Part shown: positions 35,625-43,003 of the stretch, piece by piece
Layout: the number at the start of each line of letters is the position of its first letter
How positions within the stretch are numbered: position 1 is the first letter of the stretch
From: Pseudoalteromonas rubra
GTDB taxonomy: Bacteria > Pseudomonadota > Gammaproteobacteria > Enterobacterales > Alteromonadaceae
Reading direction: 5' to 3'
Length of the DNA stretch: 46,636 nucleotides
NCBI RefSeq assembly: GCF_005887095.1
Contig: NZ_PNCI01000054.1
Location: 1-46,636, forward strand
Notes under the pieces: generated by a model
Databases searched by the model: none
Seen by the model: the letters and a program-made list of their open reading frames with translations, nothing else
Told to the model about the DNA's origin: nothing
Translations under genes and position numbers: made by a program

Positions 35625-36101
35625 ATGGACCCTACTACTGACCCACGCACTATTGAACTAAAAAAATCAAACCCATCAGACATAGCGCGAATTGTTGAAA
35701 TGGAAGGGGCGGCTGATACATCTGGTTTTATTCTGCCAAACAGTGCAGAGCAACACCGCGCTGCGATGGCGCTGCCACACATAGTGTATTTGTCTATCTA
35801 CGACAGTCAGTCGTTAGTCGGTTTTATCATTCTGGCACGCGATGGTAAAACCTGTGTGGAATTTCGCAGAATTGTGGTCGGCGTTAAAGGCCGCGGTATT
35901 GGTCAGCGCGCTATCATCAAAATGGAAAAATACTGCGTCGATGAGCTGGGGTGCAAGCGTATCTGGCTTGATGTCTTTGCCGAAAATACCCGCGGTATTC
36001 ATATTTATCAGAAGCTTGGTTACAGGCAGTTTAAACAGGGGGAGCACAATGGGCAGCCCTTGTTCTTTATGGAAAAGTCACTCCAAAGCCCGAAAGGTTA
36101 G
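35625..36101 (+). CDS. GNAT family N-acetyltransferase
   Basis: 158 aa from the ATG at 35625 (AGGAAG upstream), rather than the longer TTG frame. GNAT core: TIELKKSNPSDIARIVEMEG, the strand EFRRIVVGVKGRGIGQRAIIKMEKYC with the acetyl-CoA loop GRGIGQ, LDVFAENTRGIHIYQKLGYRQF. Substrate unknown. Monocistronic. Confidence 0.9.
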   Translation: MDPTTDPRTIELKKSNPSDIARIVEMEGAADTSGFILPNSAEQHRAAMALPHIVYLSIYDSQSLVGFIILARDGKTCVEFRRIVVGVKGRGIGQRAIIKMEKYCVDELGCKRIWLDVFAENTRGIHIYQKLGYRQFKQGEHNGQPLFFMEKSLQSPKG

Positions 36102-36274
36102 CCCTGTTGTTGGTCGAGCAGTCTAATCTCAGGGCGCTCATCCCCAGTGAAGAGTCTGCAACTTGCACACTATTTGCACTTTTTTTGCGCCGTATTTGCA
36201 CAGTCCACTCCTATAGTGAAAACCAGAGGTAGCCGACAGGCTACCAGGTGGTTAGCTCTGTGGGAGTATCAGAT

Positions 36275-37366
36275 ATGGTTACATTGCATAAAAAGTCTGT
36301 TTTGGCGTTGTGGATGTCGATGTTTATGTTGTCCGCGTGTGGGTCCGGATCGGGTGGTGAGGGTAGTACTCAGAATGACTCTGTAACCACAGATGTCAGT
36401 AGCACGAGTTCAGGTTCTGCAACGCAGGCTGATAACTCGGGCACTGTGGGATCCGACAACGGATCAGGAACTGGCGACTCAGGCTCTGAGGGCTCAGAAA
36501 CAGGACTCGAAACCGACAATGGTACCGCAGTGACATCCGGCTCGACCGACGGCGTGCTGTGTGATTACTTCTACAGCGAGTTCAATGATTCCGCCTCGGT
36601 ACAAATGACCAGCAATGCCGACTGGAGCTGCACAGGCACCTCCCGACAACTCACAGCCAACGGCATTCCAGACCATGAAACGGGCACTTTTCCTAACCCG
36701 GGAAACCCGAACACCATCAGCGAGACTGCGGTTTCTGTTAGTTACACCCTGACGCCCGAACAAACGGATACGGTTTCAACGCTCGGCGGGCCAAGAGGCG
36801 CAACGGGGTACGTATTGAATGGCGTTAAAATAGACGCCAATACGGCAGGCTCGTGCGATGATTCCGGCAACAGCTGTAGTTTGGTCGGCAACACCGGAAA
36901 CTGGCATATCGAAGCGCTTGGCCAGACCAGCTTTGACTTTGGTACTGACGATAACAATGCCCATGTACAGCCCAATGGCGCTTATCATTACCATGGTATG
37001 CCGGAAGGCTTTATTGCCCTGCGTGGTGGTGACAATACCAGCATGACCTTGATTGGCTGGGCCGCAGACGGCTTCCCTATTTACGCCCGTTATGGTTACA
37101 GCGATGCACAAGACGCAACCTCGTCGTTAAAGGCGATGACGGGGAGTTATCAGCTGGTGGAGGACATCAGCAGCAACCGCCCCTCAACGTCTGTGTATGC
37201 ACTGGGGACCTTTGCCCAGGATTGGGAGTATGTGGCGGGCAGTGGCGACCTGGACGAATGTAATGGCCGCTATGGCGTCACTCCTGAGTTCCCTCAAGGC
37301 ATTTACCATTACTATGCCACCGACACCTATCCGTATTTTCAGCGCTGTGTAAAAGGTCAGTTATAG
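36275..37366 (+). CDS. YHYH-domain lipoprotein
   Basis: 363 aa from the ATG at 36275 after GGGAG; a GTG at 36248 is the alternative. Lipobox LSAC follows a short signal peptide, then a Ser/Gly/Asp/Thr-rich linker (~20-95) and a YHYH domain with AYHYHGMPEGF and GIYHYYATDTYPYF plus LIGWAADGFPIYARYGY. Cys pairs suggest disulfides. The His-rich YHYH domain is thought to bind metal; no enzymatic role is established. A small EF-hand protein follows 18 bp later. Confidence 0.85.
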   Translation: MVTLHKKSVLALWMSMFMLSACGSGSGGEGSTQNDSVTTDVSSTSSGSATQADNSGTVGSDNGSGTGDSGSEGSETGLETDNGTAVTSGSTDGVLCDYFYSEFNDSASVQMTSNADWSCTGTSRQLTANGIPDHETGTFPNPGNPNTISETAVSVSYTLTPEQTDTVSTLGGPRGATGYVLNGVKIDANTAGSCDDSGNSCSLVGNTGNWHIEALGQTSFDFGTDDNNAHVQPNGAYHYHGMPEGFIALRGGDNTSMTLIGWAADGFPIYARYGYSDAQDATSSLKAMTGSYQLVEDISSNRPSTSVYALGTFAQDWEYVAGSGDLDECNGRYGVTPEFPQGIYHYYATDTYPYFQRCVKGQL

Positions 37367-37384
37367 TCACTGGGAGATCTAAAC

Positions 37385-37897
37385 ATGCGAAATTTCATCA
37401 CAGAATTATTGCTGGTTGCCAGCCTTTCACTAAGCTGCGCAGCCCATGCTCACTTAATGGTGGCCGAGCAGGGCACCCTGAATTTTGACGAGTCGGGTGC
37501 TTACCTGGTGGTGGCCATCGACCCGACGAGTTTTCCAGATGCGGATGCTGATAACGATGGGCATTTGTCAGTTCATGAATTTAAAGGAGCGCACAGGGAT
37601 ATATTCAACGCAATTCAGCAGCAAGTCTTTATGACTCAGGGCGAGACCACACAGAAGATTGAAGGGCTGATCCTCTCACCGCAGACCGCTCATCACGGCG
37701 ACCAGACCGAGGTAGATCAGATTGTGGTGATGGGCAAGTTTGTCGGCGTTGACCATAAGCAAGGGCTGCGATTTCACAACGGATTTTACGGCAAAGGTAA
37801 TGACAAGCAACTAGCTATGCGGGCCAAATACAAACGCCTTGGTTTATCACAGCGTTTTACCTTAACCGCAAAACAGCAGGCAGCAAAAGTGTTCTGA
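37385..37897 (+). CDS. Secreted EF-hand protein paired with the YHYH lipoprotein
   Basis: 170 aa, GGGAG upstream. Signal peptide MRNFITELLLVASLSLSCAAHA, followed by HLMVAEQGTLNF, a region suggestive of a copper- or metal-binding N-terminal His. One EF-hand loop DADADNDGHLSVHEF (Asp/Asn at positions 1, 3, 5 and Glu at 12) should bind calcium. The rest is unrecognised. Close spacing with the YHYH gene suggests a shared transcript and function. Confidence 0.82.
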   Translation: MRNFITELLLVASLSLSCAAHAHLMVAEQGTLNFDESGAYLVVAIDPTSFPDADADNDGHLSVHEFKGAHRDIFNAIQQQVFMTQGETTQKIEGLILSPQTAHHGDQTEVDQIVVMGKFVGVDHKQGLRFHNGFYGKGNDKQLAMRAKYKRLGLSQRFTLTAKQQAAKVF

Positions 37898-37921
37898 ATG
37901 ACAGCGGGGTGACTGAGGAGC

Positions 37922-38080
37922 ATGAGCTGTAGGCGAATGCCAGGTTGCTCGTACAGCCCCTGTTTCTTTTTTGAGGATTATCCGGACGGTAAAAATGCCC
38001 TGTTAGCATTCAGGCTGCAACTGAGTGAAGCCGGTTATATAAAGGCGCCACAGCGGATACCACTCAATCGCTCGCTCTGA
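37922..38080 (+). CDS. Candidate 52-aa small protein
   Basis: ATG at 37922 is preceded at once by TGAGGAG and opens a 52-codon frame: MSCRRMPGCSYSPCFFFED..., ending IPLNRSL. It has Cys pairs and a plausible helix (NALLAFRLQLSEAGYI). The spacing of GAGGAG to ATG is short (1 nt). No family recognised; it could be a small protein, a remnant, or chance. Confidence 0.3.
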   Translation: MSCRRMPGCSYSPCFFFEDYPDGKNALLAFRLQLSEAGYIKAPQRIPLNRSL

Positions 38081-38176
38081 ACGGAGGCGGAGTTGTAAGT
38101 GTGTTCCTTTATTGCAAACAATTTAAATTAAGTTAAGATAATTAATGAGACTTACTTATCAACACAAGGAATGACT

Positions 38177-38371
38177 ATGAAACTGACATTTAAGAAAAAA
38201 CAGATTAAAAACTTGAGCAACACCCAGGCGACTTTGGCACTTGAAGACACACCCAATGTGGCAGGTGGACGAGACCTAAATCTGGTAACTATCAATCCTA
38301 CTTTTCCAAGTCTTGCCAACGACTGCCCTTCATATTATCCGACGGCTTGCGAAACGACATTCATATGTTAA
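38177..38371 (+). CDS. Small peptide with double-glycine-like leader (second family member)
   Basis: 64 aa from the ATG at 38177; the upstream ATG at 38171 touches the AAGGA and is too close to it. Leader MKLTFKKKQIKNLS and TPNVAGG, matching the double-glycine type, then a ~37-residue core with three Cys (NDC, TACETT, FIC). Leader and ACETT motif are shared with the peptide at 6678-6887. Monocistronic with its own terminator and no modification or export gene alongside. Probably a RiPP-like or secreted peptide precursor; the role is unknown. Confidence 0.78.
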   Translation: MKLTFKKKQIKNLSNTQATLALEDTPNVAGGRDLNLVTINPTFPSLANDCPSYYPTACETTFIC

Positions 38372-38379
38372 ATGTATTT

Positions 38380-38414
38380 GAGTTGCTGCGCGTTTGGCGC
38401 TGCAACTCGTTTTT
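38380..38414 (+). terminator. Rho-independent terminator of the second peptide gene
   Basis: Stem GAGTTGC / GCAACTC extended by GCGC pairs around a GTTTG loop and followed by GTTTTT, nine bases after the peptide stop codon. Confidence 0.85.
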
Positions 38415-38463
38415 GTGCTGAGTGTGAACTGGGCAATACCGGTTAAGGCGAACTAACACCGAG

Positions 38464-39273
38464 TTAAGCGAGTGTCATATTGGCTGCAACCACCACCAGT
38501 AACCCAGCAAAAATTTTCTTGATGGTGGGTACGGGTAAATGGTGAGTCGCTTTGGCACCCAGCGGTGCAGTAAACCAGGACGTACAGACAATTCCCAGTA
38601 GTGCTGGCAGGTAGACAAACCCGGCAAACCCATCTGCTAAGGCAAATTGAGCACTGCCCGACGTGACGTAACCAACAGAGCCAAACAGGGCAATCACAAT
38701 GCCACAGGCTGAGGCGCAGCCAATGGCTTTTTTCATATCAATTGAGAAAAACGTCAGCAGTGGCACCAGCAGTGCGCCGCCTCCGATGCCAATCATGGCT
38801 GAGAGCCCGCCAGTTAAGGTTGTAAACCCCGTTAACACCCCTTTATTGGGCATAGTGCGCTCGTCAGACGCGGGTTTGTTATTGCCAAAAAACATCTTCA
38901 GTGCAATCAGGATCACGCTGATGGCAAACACCCAGCGTACAATTTGCTCGGGCAGCATGGCCGCTAAAAAGCCGCTGATCAGCGCGCCCAGTGCCACCCC
39001 CGTCATGATCCAGGGAGCCAGTTCCCAGGGCACATTGCCATTTTTGTGGTGGGCGATAGCAGAGGAAGTCGAAGTAAACAAAATAGAGGCCAAAGAGGTG
39101 GCAATGGCGGCGATAATCACCTGCTCAGGAGGCAACACCGCAAAGTACAACAAGATACTGCTTAGCACCGGAACAATCACCAGCCCGCCGCCAATACCAA
39201 GGAGCCCGGCCAGAAAGCCCACACCGCTGCCCAGCACGGCGCAGCATATTATCAATAACAACAAGTCACTCAT
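38464..39273 (-). CDS. TauE/SafE family membrane permease
   Basis: 269 aa with about eight TM helices and the two internally repeated family motifs GLLGIGGGLVIVPVL (near residue 25) and MIGIGGGALLVPLL (near 160). Members move sulfur-containing organic anions or sulfite/sulfoacetate across the inner membrane. No sulfur-metabolism gene is adjacent on its strand, although the methionine genes start divergently 430 bp away. Confidence 0.9.
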   Translation of the reverse strand: MSDLLLLIICCAVLGSGVGFLAGLLGIGGGLVIVPVLSSILLYFAVLPPEQVIIAAIATSLASILFTSTSSAIAHHKNGNVPWELAPWIMTGVALGALISGFLAAMLPEQIVRWVFAISVILIALKMFFGNNKPASDERTMPNKGVLTGFTTLTGGLSAMIGIGGGALLVPLLTFFSIDMKKAIGCASACGIVIALFGSVGYVTSGSAQFALADGFAGFVYLPALLGIVCTSWFTAPLGAKATHHLPVPTIKKIFAGLLVVVAANMTLA

Positions 39274-39437
39274 TGTGTTTGTCTCATTTTATTATTCGGA
39301 TTTAGACAGATGACGAGGGGATTGCCTTGCAGACAACCGATTCGCCAAGTTCCACAGGAGTATACCAAGATAAGGGCGCAGGCTTTTCAGATAAGCTTTG
39401 AATATTCCTCACGTTTTAGTTGAAGGAAATTCAACTT
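39274..39437. other. Intergenic sequence between TauE and the met operator
   Basis: No gene or conserved motif recognised. It should contain the minus-strand promoter of the TauE/SafE gene. Confidence 0.4.
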
Positions 39438-39477
39438 AAACATCTAGCCATCCAGATGTTTAAATTTCTAGGTGTTT
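39438..39477 (+). promoter_or_regulatory. Tandem met boxes: putative MetJ operator
   Basis: Five contiguous octamers, AAACATCT, AGCCATCC, AGATGTTT, AAATTTCT and AGGTGTTT, match the MetJ consensus AGACGTCT at 6, 5, 6, 5 and 5 of 8 positions. MetJ binds such tandem 8-bp boxes cooperatively. The site lies 230 bp upstream of mesX, so a leader RNA or a nearer promoter is implied. No riboswitch was recognised in between. Confidence 0.65.
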
Positions 39478-39708
39478 TTCCGACCCTTTTCTTGTGGCTG
39501 GCCGACGAAAAAACGCAGCTGAGTAACAAGCATGAGCACAGCTCAAGTTTTAGGTGAAATTAAACCGTTTTTCTTCAAGTGCTTGCCCGGGTAACAATGT
39601 ATGTGCTCTCAACGCCGGACCTACTTGATTATGGCTAAGCGCAAGCGCTGCACCAAGAAGAGCACTGTACATTTGGGTTAAATAAAGAAAATTGGATACC
39701 AGAACGCC

Positions 39709-40683
39709 ATGAACAACGAGTTTACTTTTACAGTCAAAAGCCTCATTTTTGATGAGCACTATCATCCGTCAGACAATACACGGATCACAACCAACTTTGC
39801 CAACCTGGCCAGAGGGGAAAGTCGTCAGGCGAACCTGCGTAATGCATTAAAGATGATCGATAACCGTTTTAATGCGCTGGCGAGCTGGGACAACCCAAAT
39901 GGCGACAGATATGCCATTGAGCTGGAGATCATCTCGGTAGACATCGACATTGCGGGCAGCGGCGAAGCTTTTCCTTCAATCGAAGTACTGAAAACCAATA
40001 TTATTGACCACAAAACCGGTGAGCGCACCGAAGGCATAGTCGGTAACAACTTTTCATCTTATGTTCGCGATTACGACTTCAGTGTGGTGCTACTCGATCA
40101 CAATAAAGGTAAACCGCAGTTCAGTATTCCCGAAGGCTTTGGGGAATTACACGGCAAACTGTTTAAACACTTTGTGAACTCCAGTGCCTATAAACAGAAC
40201 TTTAAAAAGCGACCGGTGATCTGCCTGAGTGTGTCGGACAGCAAAACCTATGTCAGAACCGAAAACCAGCATCCGGTACTGGGTTTTGAATATGAGCCAA
40301 ATGAGTCGTCATTGACAGAGCAGTACTTTAAGAAAATGGGTTTGCAGGTGCGCTACTTTATGCCGCCAAACAGTGTTGCCCCGTTGGCGTTTTATTTCTT
40401 CGGTGACTTGCTGAATGACTACACCAACCTGGAGTTGATCAGCACCATCAGCACGATGGAAACGTTCCAGAAAATCTATCGCCCGGAGATTTATAACGCC
40501 AATGCAGTGGCAGGCAGACGTTACCAGCCAAACCTAAAAAACCAGGATCACTCACTGACGCAAATTGTGTACGACCGTGAGGAGCGTAGCAGGCTGGCGG
40601 TGGAGCAGGGTAAATTTGCCCATGAGCACTTTATTAAACCTTACCAGAATGTACTTGAGCAGTGGTCGGCGAATTACGCCTGA
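39709..40683 (+). CDS. mesX: DUF1852 protein, MesX partner of folate-independent methionine synthase
   Basis: 324 aa, soluble. The opening FTFTVKSLIFDEHYHPSDNTRITTNFANLARG is typical of DUF1852. This family is found with a short methionine synthase (MesD) and was shown by genetics to be needed for it in aerobic bacteria (Price, Deutschbauer and Arkin 2021). MesX is thought to supply or process the methyl donor with oxygen, but its chemistry is unsettled. The next gene starts 30 bp downstream. Confidence 0.85.
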   Translation: MNNEFTFTVKSLIFDEHYHPSDNTRITTNFANLARGESRQANLRNALKMIDNRFNALASWDNPNGDRYAIELEIISVDIDIAGSGEAFPSIEVLKTNIIDHKTGERTEGIVGNNFSSYVRDYDFSVVLLDHNKGKPQFSIPEGFGELHGKLFKHFVNSSAYKQNFKKRPVICLSVSDSKTYVRTENQHPVLGFEYEPNESSLTEQYFKKMGLQVRYFMPPNSVAPLAFYFFGDLLNDYTNLELISTISTMETFQKIYRPEIYNANAVAGRRYQPNLKNQDHSLTQIVYDREERSRLAVEQGKFAHEHFIKPYQNVLEQWSANYA

Positions 40684-40712
40684 TAGTTAACGAGATAGAA
40701 GCGGCAGAAATT

Positions 40713-41759
40713 ATGAAAACACTTTTACCTACCTCCACTGCAGGCAGCTTGCCTAAACCTGCCTGGCTGGCACAACCTGAGGTACTCTGGTCGCCATGGA
40801 AGCTCGAAGGACAGGCACTCGTTGACGGCAAACAAGATGCACTGCGTGTGTCGTTGCAGGAGCAGCAGCTGGCAGGGGTTGATATTGTCAGCGATGGCGA
40901 GCAAACCCGTCAGCATTTTGTGACCACCTTTATTGAACACCTCGACGGCGTGGATTTTGAAAACCGTAAAACGGTTAAAATTCGTGACCGCTACGATGCC
41001 AGTGTACCGACCGTGGTTGGTCCTATTAGCCGCCAGAAGCCGGTCTTTGTTGCAGACGCGAAGTTTTTGCGTCAGCAAACCAGGCAACCAATAAAGTGGG
41101 CGCTGCCCGGTCCGATGACCATGGTAGATACCTTGTACGATGATCATTATAAGAGCCGTGAAAAGCTGGCCTGGGAATTCGCCAAGGTACTGAATCAGGA
41201 GGCCAAAGAACTGGAAGCGGCTGGTGTCGACATCATTCAGTTTGATGAGCCGGCGTTTAATGTGTTCTTTGATGAGGTGAATGAATGGGGCATAGCCTGC
41301 CTGGAGCGTGCCATTGAAGGGCTGAAGTGCGAAACGGCCGTACACATTTGCTATGGCTACGGCATTAAAGCCAACACCGACTGGAAAAAAACCTTGGGTT
41401 CGCAGTGGCGTCAGTACGAGGAAGTGTTGCCTAAGCTGCAAAAGTCGAACATAGATATTATCTCGCTGGAGTGCCATAACTCGCGGGTACCGGTTGAGTT
41501 ATTATCCCTGGTGCGCGGCAAAAAGGTCATGGTCGGTGCCATTGATGTGGCGACGGATACCATAGAAACGCCAGAAGAAGTCGCAGCAACACTCAGAGAA
41601 GCGCTCAGATATGTGGATGCCGATAAGCTTTATCCCTGCACTAATTGTGGCATGGCACCGCTTGCACGGGAAGTGGCTCGGGGCAAATTAAATGCCCTCA
41701 GTGCCGGTGCTGAAATTGTGCGTAAGGAAATCCTCAGTACACCACTGTCTGATGCCTAA
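40713..41759 (+). CDS. mesD: Core-MetE methionine synthase (MesD type)
   Basis: 348 aa from ATG 40713; upstream in-frame starts lie in the mesX overlap. This is only the catalytic half of MetE: LPTSTAGSLPKPAWL, IVSDGEQTRQHF, LPGPMTMVDTLYDDHY, IIQFDEPAFNV. Zinc ligands are visible in HICYGYG (His, Cys), SLECHNSR (Glu) and CTNCGMAPL (Cys). It lacks the folate-binding N-terminal half of MetE (~750 aa), so it cannot use methyl-tetrahydrofolate in the MetE manner. Pairing with DUF1852 assigns it to MesD. MetJ-like boxes upstream fit methionine repression. Confidence 0.87.
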   Translation: MKTLLPTSTAGSLPKPAWLAQPEVLWSPWKLEGQALVDGKQDALRVSLQEQQLAGVDIVSDGEQTRQHFVTTFIEHLDGVDFENRKTVKIRDRYDASVPTVVGPISRQKPVFVADAKFLRQQTRQPIKWALPGPMTMVDTLYDDHYKSREKLAWEFAKVLNQEAKELEAAGVDIIQFDEPAFNVFFDEVNEWGIACLERAIEGLKCETAVHICYGYGIKANTDWKKTLGSQWRQYEEVLPKLQKSNIDIISLECHNSRVPVELLSLVRGKKVMVGAIDVATDTIETPEEVAATLREALRYVDADKLYPCTNCGMAPLAREVARGKLNALSAGAEIVRKEILSTPLSDA

Positions 41760-41890
41760 CCAGGCTCGCATGCTGGCTCTTTTATTTGATGTTGCTTATG
41801 TTTTACGGTAACTGTATAGGATGACGCGCGCACTGATCTTGCGCCCTGGCAGTACCGTATCATAGTTTGATTAAATTTTAAGGAGTCAGA

Positions 41891-42940
41891 ATGCGCCTAT
41901 TCTCTGCAAATCGGGTCTTTATGGTAATAACAGCAATGTTGCTATCGGGATCGCTTGGGGCAGAGCAAAACGTTGAGCCTCGGACGTCATTTAGCTGGTC
42001 GGCTGGGCCCGACTTACCCATTGCGCTGCAGGAAGTGTATCCTGCTGTTTTTAACAAGCGTATTTTCGTGGGGGGCGGTTTTACGCCCTCCGATCTCCCC
42101 TCGTTTTCTGACTTAGGTCCCACCACTGACGTGTTTTTACTTCACCCGGCTCACGCGCGATGGACCAAAGCGCCTGCTTTGCCCGCTGCCCGACATCATC
42201 TGGGCATGGTTGCTAACCAGCATTTTCTGTATGCCATTGGTGGTTTTACGGGGGCTAAGGATGATGCCTGGCAAATTCAGCGCTCGGTATTCAGACTCGA
42301 TGGCAATATGCAGGCCTGGCGTAACGCGCCGTCTTTACCTATGCCGCTTGCTGAATCTGTGTATGCCAGTGTCGGCAAAAACATTCATGTGATTGGCGGT
42401 AAAACGCCCAGCCGGGACAGCGGTAAAAATATAGATACCGACGCACACTATGTGCTGGTTAACAACGCCTACTGGCGTAAGGTCAAGTCTGCAACTGTGG
42501 CGCGCAATTCCGCTGCCAGCGCGGTGATTGGTCATAAAATTTACGTGATTGGCGGACGCACCAGCGGCAAAGAGGGCGTAAACCTCAGCCACGGCGAAGT
42601 TTATAACACCAAAACGGATAGCTGGTCACCGATTGCACCTTTACCTGTTGCATCGGCCGGGCTGTCGGCCAGTGTGCTGGATGGTAAAATTATAGTGTCG
42701 GGTGGCGAGGTGTTTGGCCCCAATGGGGACTGGCAGGCAGGCAAAGCCCTCGATGACGTTTGGGCATACGATCCGCAAACGGATCTGTGGCAGGCACTGC
42801 CCAACTTGCCGCAACCGCGCCATGGTCATGGCTCAGTCTCGTTTAACGAGCAGGTCCATATTATTGGAGGCGCTGCCAAAGTGGGGCCGCAGGAAACCTT
42901 GTCGTCGACCATGACGTTGTCGATACAAGCAAGTGAATAA
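41891..42940 (+). CDS. Secreted Kelch-repeat beta-propeller protein
   Basis: 349 aa; AAGGAG before the ATG. Signal peptide ending SGSLGA. About six Kelch motifs are visible, each with a GG pair followed by W (FVGGGF, AIGGFTG, VIGGKTP, VIGGRTS, VSGGEVF, IIGGAAK). The spacing fits a six-bladed propeller as in NanM-type mutarotases or galactose-oxidase-like domains, but no catalytic residues were identified. Monocistronic. Confidence 0.85.
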   Translation: MRLFSANRVFMVITAMLLSGSLGAEQNVEPRTSFSWSAGPDLPIALQEVYPAVFNKRIFVGGGFTPSDLPSFSDLGPTTDVFLLHPAHARWTKAPALPAARHHLGMVANQHFLYAIGGFTGAKDDAWQIQRSVFRLDGNMQAWRNAPSLPMPLAESVYASVGKNIHVIGGKTPSRDSGKNIDTDAHYVLVNNAYWRKVKSATVARNSAASAVIGHKIYVIGGRTSGKEGVNLSHGEVYNTKTDSWSPIAPLPVASAGLSASVLDGKIIVSGGEVFGPNGDWQAGKALDDVWAYDPQTDLWQALPNLPQPRHGHGSVSFNEQVHIIGGAAKVGPQETLSSTMTLSIQASE

Positions 42941-42941
42941 C

Positions 42942-42968
42942 AAAAAAGCGCCCAGGGGCGCTTTTTTT
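42942..42968. terminator. Bidirectional rho-independent terminator
   Basis: AAAAAAGCGCCC, AG, GGGCGCTTTTTTT: a perfect GC stem flanked by A-run and T-run, so it can work on both strands for the convergent Kelch and PI-PLC-like genes. Confidence 0.92.
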
Positions 42969-43003
42969 GAAGGTGGCATGTTAAACCAATAAAGGTAAAC
43001 CGG

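Noticed and set aside
39478..39708. SAM, SAH or cobalamin riboswitch before the methionine genes
   Set aside because: A partial GCGCTGCACC resembles one SAH riboswitch segment, but the other conserved segments and stems could not be found.
40725..41477. 250-aa antisense ORF across mesD
   Set aside because: It is fully contained in the well-supported mesD gene on the other strand and has no recognisable domain.
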